DNA of 44,570 nucleotides, taken from assembly GCA_902789365.1 (NCBI GenBank), contig CADANQ010000013.1, forward strand, positions 1 to 44,570, written 5' to 3'. Shown here one piece after another: positions 35,510-43,040 of this stretch; the stretch's first letter is position 1, and the number at the start of each line of letters is the position of its first letter. The stretch is from an uncultured Eubacteriales bacterium. Its GTDB lineage: Bacteria; Bacillota; Clostridia; Christensenellales; Aristaeellaceae. Below the pieces are notes generated by a model. That model ran no database searches and was not told the DNA's origin. It was given only the letters and a program-made list of their open reading frames with translations. The position numbers and the translations under genes are program-made.

Positions 35510-36901
35510 TCATTTCAAGTATAACGCCATTTCATCAATTGTCAAGTCTTTTGCTTTTCCGGCGGCGTTTTCGGCCTCCTCCACCCGGCGCACAAAGCGT
35601 TCGCAGGCGCTCTGCAGGCAGGTTTCGGCGTCCGCGCCCGTTTTTCTGGCGCAAAGGACGCACAGCATCAGCATCCTGCCGATCACTTCCTCCCTTTCCT
35701 CCCGTCCGGCTCCGTCGTCAAGGGGCAGCCGGTCCATGAGGGCCCGCAGGGCGTCCAGGGCCGCCTCCATGGGGATGTCCGCGCCGGAACGGGCCGCCCG
35801 CTCCTGCATCTTGCAGGCGCGCATCAATTGCGGCAGGGCGGCGGGCAGGTCCCTGAGGGTCTGGGAAAGGGTGGAAAAGCCCCGCTCCTCCCGCTTGATC
35901 CTGTCCCAGTTTTTCGACACGGCCTCCCCGTCCCCGCATTTGTCGCCCCCGAAGATATGCCGGTGCCGGCGGATCATCTTTTCGGTGATGGCCGTGGTGA
36001 TGTCCCCCAGGCCGAAGGTTCCGTATTCGCGGCCGATGTTCGCCTGGAAAACCACCTGCAGAAGCACGTCCCCCAGTTCGTCGGCCACATGGTCCCATTC
36101 CTCCGCGTCGACGGCCGCCGCGGTCTCGTAGGCCTCCTCCACCAGGTAATTCCGCAGGGAACGGTGGGTCTGCTCCCGGTCCCACGGGCATCCGCCGGGG
36201 GCGCGCAGCACGTCCATCACCCGTTTCAGGTCCTCAAAATCGTGGCGTTTTTTGTCCGTCACCGCCCTCTCCGGGATCACCGCGGCGCACAGGTGCCCGT
36301 ATTTTGCCTCCTTCTGCCGGTCCAGGTCCTCCAGGACGATCGCCTCCGGCTTAGGAAGGCGCTTTTCGTCCTGGGCAAAAAACCACACCGGCGTATCCAT
36401 GGCATACATCTCCGCCAGCTTCATCTTGCACTCCCCCGCCAGCAGGCGGGAATCGATCTCCGTCAGGCACAGCGTGCCCTGGGAGGACACCGTATCCAGA
36501 TCCGACGCGGCGAAAAAGCGCACCTCCCCCGCGGGAAGGACCGCGTCCGCGGCGGCGGAGGCCGCGGACACCCCGGGAATCACCCGGTCCACCCTGTCCC
36601 GGATCAGGCGCACCGTGCCGTCCCTGGCGGGATCGAACACCGCGAAGCACACCTTTTCCTTTTCCGCGGCCGCAAGGATCCTTTGGGCCCCCAGGCGGTG
36701 CAGCTCGTCAAAATCCTCGGCTTCCTCATACAGGTCGTCCAGGGTGCCGAAGGGGATCCTCTCCCTGCGCAAAAGATCGGCCGCGCCGCATTTTTCCGTC
36801 CGCAGGATCAGCCTGTCCCCCGCCTTCATGGCGCGGAGCGCCCCGAGGGTCACGTCTTCCTCCCGCCCGGTGCCAAGGGATATGACCGTGATGGATTCCA
36901 T
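35510..36901 (-). CDS. mazG: MazG/YabN nucleotide pyrophosphohydrolase with methylase-like domain
   Basis: This 463-residue two-domain protein matches Bacillus YabN. Residues about 1-215 form a tetrapyrrole-methylase-like domain (ISLGTGREEDVTLGALRAM, RVIPGVSAASAAADAVLP). Residues about 225-463 form MazG with APGGCPWDREQTH, the metal-binding LVEEAYETAAAVD and DELGDVLLQVVFQ, and NWDRIKREER. MazG hydrolyses NTPs to NMP and pyrophosphate and is thought to clean nucleotide pools. The start ATG follows GGAGAGTAAAC. It is upstream of HU, as is common in Clostridia. Confidence 0.94.
   Translation of the reverse strand: MESITVISLGTGREEDVTLGALRAMKAGDRLILRTEKCGAADLLRRERIPFGTLDDLYEEAEDFDELHRLGAQRILAAAEKEKVCFAVFDPARDGTVRLIRDRVDRVIPGVSAASAAADAVLPAGEVRFFAASDLDTVSSQGTLCLTEIDSRLLAGECKMKLAEMYAMDTPVWFFAQDEKRLPKPEAIVLEDLDRQKEAKYGHLCAAVIPERAVTDKKRHDFEDLKRVMDVLRAPGGCPWDREQTHRSLRNYLVEEAYETAAAVDAEEWDHVADELGDVLLQVVFQANIGREYGTFGLGDITTAITEKMIRRHRHIFGGDKCGDGEAVSKNWDRIKREERGFSTLSQTLRDLPAALPQLMRACKMQERAARSGADIPMEAALDALRALMDRLPLDDGAGREEREEVIGRMLMLCVLCARKTGADAETCLQSACERFVRRVEEAENAAGKAKDLTIDEMALYLK
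35518..35545 (-). promoter_or_regulatory. HU promoter within the end of mazG
   Basis: On the minus strand TTGACA and TATACT are separated by 16 bases, overlapping the last codons of mazG and about 57 bases upstream of the HU start. Confidence 0.85.
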
Positions 36902-36964
36902 TCCTGTTTACTCTCCTTCGCGGGCCTGTTTTCGCCGTCGGGAAAATCCCGGACCCGCACGGCA

Positions 36965-36993
36965 AGTATAACCCAATTCCCCCGCCGGGGCAA
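36965..36993 (-). promoter_or_regulatory. mazG promoter
   Basis: On the minus strand TTGCCC and TATACT are separated by 17 bases, about 64 bases upstream of the mazG ATG. Confidence 0.75.
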
Positions 36994-36997
36994 GGAA

Positions 36998-38371
36998 TCA
37001 GAATCCTCCCGAATCGCCCAGCCGGTATAATTCCGCGTCGCAGACTTCCATATTGTCCCGGCATACCATGACCTGAACGATCCACTCGTCTGTCAGCGCG
37101 GTAACAACAGCGCAGTCCACAGCCAGATACGGAACATTTTCGCCGGTGATGTTCCAGCGCAGGGGTTCCTGTCCGGAAATCAGCAAATGACCGGCAGCCC
37201 ATGCCCGCGCGGAATCCGCATATGATTCAGGCCCGTTGTATCCAGGTTTTTCATCATGCCATTCGTCAAGAAAACCGTAATCGACAAACCAGCGGATTCT
37301 CTCGGGAATCAGGTCATCGTTCCGAACACTGCACATAATCTGAACCTGGCCGAACAGATCCCCGTCCGTCCAGTCGAAACCCGCCATGCTGCCGTCCGCA
37401 TTATCCGATACGGAAACCGGCCGAACTTCCCCGCTGCCGTCAAGCGCATAGGACGCGGAAAAGGTCAGCGGGTTTAAAAACCTGATTTTCATGCTCAAAG
37501 GCATTTTTATCACTTCATTGATGATTGTCCTCGCGCGGCGTTCGGCATCATCAAAGCTCATTTGTCCGTTGTCGAATACCCGCGCGCCTTCGGAAAAACA
37601 TTTCGCCGCTATTTCCGCATCCGTGAGCCTGCGATAAGGGAGAAAAGTATATTCCTCCAGTCCGCAATGATAGAAGGGATCCAGCGCGGGCGTGAGAGGA
37701 ACGCCGGCATCTTTCACCTGTTCCCTCGTAATCATTCCGCGTGAGACCAGCAGCCGGATATCGGCGCTGCGTTTTCCCTCTTCTTCCGTAAGAAAACGGC
37801 TGGATTCGATTCCGCCGCCGCGCATACAGTTGCGGCAGTTCAGCGCGGACGGATCAAATCTCTTCCCCGCCCGATGCCATGCGTCAATAACGGCAAGCAG
37901 CATATCATCGCTTAAACAGCATGACGGCAGAATGACAAACATGGATTCGCCGTCATAATCGGCGGGATCGAGAGTGTATACTCCGACCGCCACGTCTGTC
38001 ATCCTGTTCAGAACAGATTCGCCGGTATAGGAGATCTCTCCGCTTTCATACCGTTCCAGCAGGAGATTCGCGCGCCGCTGTTCTCCCGCCGTAAGGCAGG
38101 GGGTACGAACGATATCCTCATCCGCAAAGATTTTGCCCTCATTGGGTGATTCCGCATATTCATCGCTGTCGGCCCATGACGGCCGTTCATTCTCATAGAA
38201 GGCATAGCAGCCGGCATCCGGCAAATACATGGCTCCGTCGCTGTCCGTCTCCGCCGGGATACCGGACGCGTCAACAACCGTTTCTTCGTTTATCGCCGAC
38301 GCGGAAACAGGAAGTATTGTCGCCGCCAGCAAAACTAAAACCGCGTTCCTGAGCAAATGTTTCCGTTTCAT
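36998..38371 (-). CDS. Secreted protein of unknown function
   Basis: This 457-residue protein has no family I recognise. From the ATG at 38371 (GGGGGGATTCC upstream) it begins with a signal peptide (MKRKHLLRNAVLVLLAATIL, then VSASA). The rest is acidic, with scattered cysteines including CRNCMRGGG near the middle and a late VMVCRDNMEVCDAELYRLGD. No transmembrane helix, lipobox or known catalytic motif is visible. Codon choice is visibly more AT-rich than in the neighbours (many ATA, TCA, CGA-type codons), which could mean recent acquisition or a low-expression gene. It ends 96 bases before mazG and has its own promoter. Confidence 0.8.
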   Translation of the reverse strand: MKRKHLLRNAVLVLLAATILPVSASAINEETVVDASGIPAETDSDGAMYLPDAGCYAFYENERPSWADSDEYAESPNEGKIFADEDIVRTPCLTAGEQRRANLLLERYESGEISYTGESVLNRMTDVAVGVYTLDPADYDGESMFVILPSCCLSDDMLLAVIDAWHRAGKRFDPSALNCRNCMRGGGIESSRFLTEEEGKRSADIRLLVSRGMITREQVKDAGVPLTPALDPFYHCGLEEYTFLPYRRLTDAEIAAKCFSEGARVFDNGQMSFDDAERRARTIINEVIKMPLSMKIRFLNPLTFSASYALDGSGEVRPVSVSDNADGSMAGFDWTDGDLFGQVQIMCSVRNDDLIPERIRWFVDYGFLDEWHDEKPGYNGPESYADSARAWAAGHLLISGQEPLRWNITGENVPYLAVDCAVVTALTDEWIVQVMVCRDNMEVCDAELYRLGDSGGF

Positions 38372-38394
38372 GGAATCCCCCCTTATCAGATACA

Positions 38395-38423
38395 AGGATA
38401 CATCATTTCCGGCGGCGTAGCAA
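38395..38423 (-). promoter_or_regulatory. Promoter of the unknown secreted protein, overlapped by an inverted repeat
   Basis: On the minus strand TTGCTA and TATCCT are separated by 17 bases. A 7-bp inverted repeat (GGCGGCG 38411-38417 with CGCCGCC 38434-38440) covers the -35 box and spacer, and could be an operator. Confidence 0.6.
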
Positions 38424-38476
38424 GCGCTTTTTCCGCCGCCCCGCTTATACGGACAGGAGAAGGACCCCTTCGGCAT

Positions 38477-38505
38477 TGCGTTTCCGCCTCCGTTTCTGTA
38501 TAATG
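38477..38505 (+). promoter_or_regulatory. Promoter of the adenosine-deaminase-like gene
   Basis: TTGCGT and TATAAT are separated by 17 bases, about 28 bases before the ATG at 38533. It is divergent from the promoter of the secreted protein. Confidence 0.8.
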
Positions 38506-38532
38506 GATAAAAAAATCCGGGGAGGCGCGAAA

Positions 38533-40986
38533 ATGGGCCGGTTCGGGCAGTTCTATCTGGACAAGGAAAAGGACATCATCGTCGATCTCAGCCTGGAGGG
38601 CGACCGCATGGAATACACCCTCTCCACCCCGAACCATAAAACGGGCAACCTGATCAGGAACCTGGCCGCCCTGTGCGGCCTTCCCATCATCACGGATTCA
38701 TCGGGTCTTGCGGTCATCCGCGGGAAGGTCCCCTGCTACATCAACGCGGACAACCGGCCGGTTTATATCTTCCGCCTGAGGGATACCAAGGTGGCCAACA
38801 TCTTTGCCGACGGCACCGTGGAGCGCAAGGCTTCCATCCCGGCCATCTCCAAGACGCTGATGAGCCAGACCAAGGACTACCACCTGGATTTTGCACGGAC
38901 CGTGGTCAAGACCTATATCCCGGCGGAATGCAAGTTCCGCGCCGACCTGCACACCCACATGAACGCCAACCTGGACGGGGATCTGCTGATCGCCCTGGGA
39001 ATCTTCCACCACATCGCCTATCCCCTCTACTATATCAAAAAACTTGGGCTCAGGGTCAACGCCCGCCAGAGCGCCCTTCTGGATAAGCGCCGGGCCGTTT
39101 CCGCCCGGCGGTTCGCGGATTCCTCCCTCACAGGCAAATACCTCACCCGCCGCATCGACGACAACACCTTCATCGACTTCGCGGACCTGCTGCTTGGCAA
39201 CCCCGGGGACGCCCCGTGGAACATTTCCCATATCCGTGCCTCCCTGGCCGTGATGAAGGACGGCCAGGCCGTGTTCACCAACCTTGAAAAGGTATACCTC
39301 TACCGCTACGTCTTCACCCGGGGGATTCCTTCGGAGGAAGTATATACCGCCGGGGACGCGGACGCCCTCCCGGATAAGGATATCGCCGCCGCCCTCCGGC
39401 GCATGGAGGAGGACCACCGGGGGGCATACCGGGGGAACACGCTGTTCATGGACAAGCTTCTGTGGATCGCCCGTTCCTATGCCCGCCGTGGCATCCTCTA
39501 CGCCGAGATTTCCGACACCTCCCTGGCGAATCCCGACCGGGCCGCCGCGACCCTCGCCGCCGTTCACGCGGTCATGCCCCGGGTGACGGCGGAGACCGGC
39601 GTGACGCTGCGCTTCCTGGCCGCCATCCGGCGTACGCCCCTGACCATCGTCAGGGACAGCGTGGCGGAGGACGACGCCCTGCGCCGCAGCCTTTCGGTGC
39701 TGCGCGCCGTGGCGTCCGACCCGTATGTGGCCGGGAGCGACATCATCGGCGAGGAGATCAACGACATCCGGGAGCTCCGGGACGTCATCCGGGAGCTCGT
39801 AAGGCTGGCGGAGGAGGAAAAAGGATTTGTGATCCGCATCCACGCCGGGGAAAACGACAGCCTGAGGGACAACGTTTACAATTCGCTGATGTGCGTACGG
39901 GAATCCGTTTCCCCGGGCAGGGAAATGCCGCGCATGCGCATCGGCCACGGCCTGTACACCGCCAACCTCTCCTCCCGCAAGGGAAAGCAATTGACGACGC
40001 TTCTCCGGGAGACCAAAGTGATCCTGGAATTCCAATTGACCTCCAACGTACGTCTCAACAACCTTTCCGCCCTTGATCACCATCCCCTGAAGCAGTACCT
40101 GGCGGCGGGGGTCCGCTGCGTCCAGGGCACCGACGGAGGCGCGCTCTACGGCACCGACTCCATCGACGAGCAGCTGGCCCTGGCCAAGCTCCTCTCGCTG
40201 ACGGCGGAGGACCAGGCAAGGATGTGCGAGGCCGAGAGGCAGGCCATGGAAGAGGGCCTTGCCGCTTTCCGCGAAAAAACCGCCCGCTTCCCTTCCCTCA
40301 CGGGCGAGGGGGCCGTCGAAGGCCTGTACCGGGACAGGATCGCCCACGCGGCCGCCCTGCAGATCCCCCTGCCCGGCGAAAAACGCTATCCCAGCGCCGA
40401 AGCGCTGCGCGAAAGGGTGGAGGAACTGCCCTCCGAGGGGGTTCCGCTGGTGATCGTCGGGGGCAGCTTTTCAAGCGACCGCCGCCGCAGCGCCGTAAGG
40501 CGGGAAGACCGGGAGCTCCTGGACGCGATCCTTGAAGGCTGCGACCCGGAAAAAGTGTTCCTGGTGATCGGCCCGAAGCTGCGGGGCCAGGAAAAATACC
40601 TGGCCGAACGGGCGGCGGAGCGCCTGCGGACCTACTGTTTCGTTCCGTCCCTCGTGACGGCGCGGGAAAAAAAGCGCGTCCTTGAAAGCGGCCTGAGGGT
40701 GCGGGTGGCCATCGAACCCTCGGCCATGGGCGTGTACAAAAGCTTCGCCTACGAGATCTTCAAGCGCCGTCCCTCGGTGCTGGTGGCCTTCGACGGCAAC
40801 AGCGCCGCGTGCAACATGATCCAGGAAGCCCGCAACGGCAAATACCCCTGCGCCATCCATGTGGACGCCCGCTCCCGCATCCTGCGGGCCAAGGCCCGCA
40901 CGCTGGAAGGGTACGTATCCCTCTTCCCCTCCCCCGACGCCGCCGGACAGATCCTTCGGGACATCGAAAAAGCCGCGCAGCGGTAA
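38533..40986 (+). CDS. Large adenosine-deaminase-like protein with extra N- and C-terminal domains
   Basis: This 817-residue protein has a metal-dependent deaminase core of the adenosine/AMP deaminase type. Visible are DLHTH (His140, His142), HAGE at 437-440, IGHG (His472), LTSN near 502-505 and GTDGG (Asp534). The second Asp of the usual TDDP motif, which contacts the purine, is Gly. About 100 extra residues separate HTH from HAGE. The first ~130 residues are a separate domain of unknown type. Residues about 635-800 look like a Rossmann-type nucleotide-binding domain (VPLVIVGGSFSS, VFLVIGP, VLVAFDGNSAACNMIQEARNG), possibly SLOG/LOG-like. The start at 38533 follows GGGGAGG and lies downstream of the promoter. 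It is monocistronic. The substrate is probably a purine nucleoside or nucleotide, but is unproven. Confidence 0.8.
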   Translation: MGRFGQFYLDKEKDIIVDLSLEGDRMEYTLSTPNHKTGNLIRNLAALCGLPIITDSSGLAVIRGKVPCYINADNRPVYIFRLRDTKVANIFADGTVERKASIPAISKTLMSQTKDYHLDFARTVVKTYIPAECKFRADLHTHMNANLDGDLLIALGIFHHIAYPLYYIKKLGLRVNARQSALLDKRRAVSARRFADSSLTGKYLTRRIDDNTFIDFADLLLGNPGDAPWNISHIRASLAVMKDGQAVFTNLEKVYLYRYVFTRGIPSEEVYTAGDADALPDKDIAAALRRMEEDHRGAYRGNTLFMDKLLWIARSYARRGILYAEISDTSLANPDRAAATLAAVHAVMPRVTAETGVTLRFLAAIRRTPLTIVRDSVAEDDALRRSLSVLRAVASDPYVAGSDIIGEEINDIRELRDVIRELVRLAEEEKGFVIRIHAGENDSLRDNVYNSLMCVRESVSPGREMPRMRIGHGLYTANLSSRKGKQLTTLLRETKVILEFQLTSNVRLNNLSALDHHPLKQYLAAGVRCVQGTDGGALYGTDSIDEQLALAKLLSLTAEDQARMCEAERQAMEEGLAAFREKTARFPSLTGEGAVEGLYRDRIAHAAALQIPLPGEKRYPSAEALRERVEELPSEGVPLVIVGGSFSSDRRRSAVRREDRELLDAILEGCDPEKVFLVIGPKLRGQEKYLAERAAERLRTYCFVPSLVTAREKKRVLESGLRVRVAIEPSAMGVYKSFAYEIFKRRPSVLVAFDGNSAACNMIQEARNGKYPCAIHVDARSRILRAKARTLEGYVSLFPSPDAAGQILRDIEKAAQR

Positions 40987-41051
40987 GGCCGGAAGGACGG
41001 CGGACAACGGTCCGGCCGCAAAAGCGGGCGGGCCGGATAAAAAATTCTTAA

Positions 41052-41086
41052 AGTCTATTGACAATATAGACTATTTACTGTAGTAT
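41052..41086 (+). promoter_or_regulatory. Promoter with palindromic operator centred on the -35 box
   Basis: TTGACA (41058-41063) and TAGTAT (41081-41086) are separated by 17 bases. AGTCTAT (41052-41058) and ATAGACT (41066-41072) form a perfect 7-bp inverted repeat around the -35 hexamer, the position expected for a repressor site. An Rrf2-type regulator is encoded 1.4 kb away; a link is inferred, not shown. Confidence 0.75.
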
Positions 41087-41115
41087 ATGTTCATTCTTTC
41101 AGGGAGGTGGGCCTC

Positions 41116-41190
41116 GTGTTCCGTTATGTGAATTTCTGTTGTCGGATGCAGTGCATGTGTATGGTTCACGCTGTGCCCATCCGCGCGTAG
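41116..41190 (+). CDS. Cysteine-rich 24-residue leader peptide
   Basis: A GTG start is preceded by AGGGAGGTG six bases upstream and lies only about 23 bases after the predicted transcription start. The peptide has Cys at positions 8, 9, 13 and 15 and Met at 11, 14 and 16 (core NFCCRMQCMCMVH), then ends AVPIRA. It is followed by two terminators before the AhpD-like gene. Its position, size and clustered Cys codons fit a regulatory leader peptide whose translation senses cysteine (or methionine) supply. It is too short for a folded enzyme. Confidence 0.7.
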   Translation: MFRYVNFCCRMQCMCMVHAVPIRA

Positions 41191-41213
41191 AAACGCTTTT
41201 TTGCAAGCTAAGC

Positions 41214-41249
41214 CGCAGACGGGGGCACGGTCCCCCGCCTGCGTTTTTT
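41214..41249 (+). terminator. Attenuator terminator 1
   Basis: A 12-position stem (41214-41225 with 41232-41243, one A-C mismatch) is followed by TTTTTT. Its 3' arm CCGCCTGC (41235-41242) is also complementary to 41272-41279. Confidence 0.85.
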
Positions 41250-41264
41250 ACTCCATGCGTTTGA

Positions 41265-41307
41265 GGCATCGGCAGGCGGAAGCGCGGCCGATGCCGGTTA
41301 TTTTTTT
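41265..41307 (+). terminator. Attenuator terminator 2
   Basis: A perfect 9-bp stem GGCATCGGC/GCCGATGCC (41265-41273 with 41287-41295) is followed by GGTTATTTTTTT, immediately before the ribosome site of the AhpD-like gene. The 5' arm and loop can instead pair with terminator 1. Confidence 0.83.
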
Positions 41308-41321
41308 AAGGAGGTACGTCT

Positions 41322-41831
41322 ATGCCACGGGTTTCAACCATTGATCCCGCAACCAGTTCCCCCGGTGTGAAAGCGGCCATCCGCAGCCATCTCGGGATGG
41401 GCTACCGGCTGACAAACGAAAAGCTGACCCTGCTGCACAACGTGACCGCGTTCGACGCTCTGGAGGACCGGTCCTATGCCGTCGACAGGGAGCTGCAGCG
41501 GCTGGTGGGAAAACGGGCGGCCGATCTGTTCGAATACGCGATCTCCGTCCAGAACGACTGCGTCGTCTGCACGACCTATTTCAGGAAGCTCCTGAGGGGC
41601 ATCGGGTTCACGGATCCCGAGCATTTTGAATTCACGGAAAAAGAAAAGCTGATGATCGCCTACGGACGCGCCGTCGCGAAAAACCCGAAAGAGATCCCGG
41701 ACGAACTGTTCCGGCGGCTGCGCACGGTCTTCGACGAGGAGACCATCGTCGTCATGACCACCATGGCGGTCTTTATGATCGCGAACAATATTTTCAACGA
41801 CGCCCTGCAGGTCGAACCGGAGGCCATCTGA
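41322..41831 (+). CDS. AhpD-like carboxymuconolactone decarboxylase-family protein
   Basis: This 169-residue all-helical protein is of the CMD/AhpD superfamily. The redox pair is in QNDCVVCTTYF (CxxC), followed by RKLLRGIGF and the long helix KEKLMIAYGRAVAKNP. Related proteins act as alkylhydroperoxidases or thiol reductants. The start ATG follows AAGGAGGTACGTCT. It is preceded by the cysteine-rich leader and tandem terminators, and followed after 70 bases by the ECF-S gene. Regulation by thiol supply would fit a CxxC protein, but its partner is unknown. Confidence 0.85.
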   Translation: MPRVSTIDPATSSPGVKAAIRSHLGMGYRLTNEKLTLLHNVTAFDALEDRSYAVDRELQRLVGKRAADLFEYAISVQNDCVVCTTYFRKLLRGIGFTDPEHFEFTEKEKLMIAYGRAVAKNPKEIPDELFRRLRTVFDEETIVVMTTMAVFMIANNIFNDALQVEPEAI

Positions 41832-41901
41832 ACAGTTATTCAACGGGAGGAGAAAGAAAGACCGTCTTATCCCCCCAATCAATTTGCGAGGTGAAATAAA
41901 A

Positions 41902-42441
41902 ATGTCCGGAAAAACGATTTCTGTCCGCCGTTACTCCGCCGCGCGGCTGACATCCGCCGCGCTGTTCATGGGAATGAACATCATCCTTTCCCTCAGCGTG
42001 TTCAGCATACCCGTTCCCGGCGGCCATCTCTATTTCTGCGACGCGGTGATCAATACGGCGGCCGTCTTGCTGGATCCCGCCGCCGCCTTTGCCGTCGGAG
42101 GCATCGGTTCCTTCCTGGGGGATTTTTTCTTCTATCCCGCGCCGATGTTCGTGTCCCTGGTCACCCACGGCCTTCAGGCCGTGATCGTTTCCGTTGTTTC
42201 GCGCAGGATCTTTCCCCGGAAACAGGCGCTCTCGTCCTCTGTCGCCGTCCTGCTCGGCTCCGTGGTCATGGTCGCCGGATACACCCTCGGCAGGGCTTTT
42301 GTGTATTCCACCCCCGAATACGCGGTCATCAAACTGCCGTTCGAGTTTCTGCAGGCCGGGTTCGGGGCCGTCGTTTCCATCATTCTGCTCTATCCGATGC
42401 GTCTGAAAGCGGCGTATGAGCATATGCTGCCCACGCGCTGA
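41902..42441 (+). CDS. ECF transporter S component
   Basis: This 179-residue membrane protein has five to six hydrophobic segments and the Ala-rich N-terminal TSAALFMGMNIILSL helix used by S components to dock on EcfT. AVGGIGSFLGDFFFYPAPMF resembles the PF07155-like S-component group. S components bind a vitamin or similar micronutrient and share the EcfAAT energising module, which is not in this window. The start ATG at 41902 follows GAGGTG; the frame opens earlier without a site. The ligand is unknown, though the upstream leader hints at a sulfur-containing compound. Confidence 0.85.
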   Translation: MSGKTISVRRYSAARLTSAALFMGMNIILSLSVFSIPVPGGHLYFCDAVINTAAVLLDPAAAFAVGGIGSFLGDFFFYPAPMFVSLVTHGLQAVIVSVVSRRIFPRKQALSSSVAVLLGSVVMVAGYTLGRAFVYSTPEYAVIKLPFEFLQAGFGAVVSIILLYPMRLKAAYEHMLPTR

Positions 42442-42467
42442 CGCTCGAAGGGACACAATCCCGATAT

Positions 42468-42498
42468 AAAAACCTGCCGGATCGCGGCAGGTTTTTTT
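42468..42498. terminator. Bidirectional terminator between ECF-S and Rrf2 genes
   Basis: CCTGCCG (42473-42479) pairs with CGGCAGG (42485-42491), flanked by AAAAA on the left and TTTTTTT on the right. Confidence 0.92.
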
Positions 42499-42512
42499 AT
42501 GTTCCGGGCCGG

Positions 42513-42965
42513 TCATACGCCGCAGGGATAATCCTCCGCGTTGTCGGGCTGAGGCTTTGCCCTGTCGATCAGCTGCCGAAGCGTGACCGACGAAAGGTAA
42601 TCCCGGACGGCCTTCTCCAGCCCCTCCCAGGCGGGCAATGTGACGCAGAAGCCGCATCTCGCGCATGTGTTTACGGGGCCCTCGAGGCAGGCGACCGCGT
42701 GGGGCGTGCCGTCGGTCAGGCAGACGATTCGCCACAGCGTGATCTCCCCCGGCGGCATAAGCAGCCGGTAACCGCCGCCTTTCCCCCGGCGGATGCCAAG
42801 GATCCCGGCGGAAGCGAGAGACGCCGTCAAGGCTTCCAGATATTTTTTTGAAATCCGCTGGCGGGCGGCCACGTCCTTCATGGGAACGTACCGGCCGTTC
42901 TCCTGATGCATGGCGATATCCGCCAGCATGCGCGATACATATCGGGCCTTTGTGGAAATCAGCAT
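42513..42965 (-). CDS. Rrf2 family transcriptional regulator
   Basis: This 150-residue winged-helix regulator begins MLISTKARYVSRMLADIAMH, with the recognition region ISKKYLEALTASL and the wing GIRRGKGGGYRL. A cysteine group in ACLEGPVNTCARCGFC lies where Fe-S or thiol-sensing Rrf2 proteins such as IscR and NsrR carry ligands, so redox or Fe-S sensing is plausible. The start ATG follows GGAGGTGAAAGA. The reading frame continues upstream into an unrelated amidohydrolase remnant. It faces the AhpD-ECF unit across a shared terminator and is a candidate for binding the palindrome at 41052. Confidence 0.9.
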   Translation of the reverse strand: MLISTKARYVSRMLADIAMHQENGRYVPMKDVAARQRISKKYLEALTASLASAGILGIRRGKGGGYRLLMPPGEITLWRIVCLTDGTPHAVACLEGPVNTCARCGFCVTLPAWEGLEKAVRDYLSSVTLRQLIDRAKPQPDNAEDYPCGV

Positions 42966-43040
42966 TCTTTCACCTCCGCACCGGGAACATATGGGCAATC
43001 GCGGGAGCTGTCTTCTGCGCAGGACGATTCTATCATATTT

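Noticed and set aside
38533-40986. Assignment as the RdrB deaminase of a RADAR defence system
   Set aside because: No RdrA-like ATPase gene is adjacent and the gene is monocistronic. Similarity of size and core is not enough.
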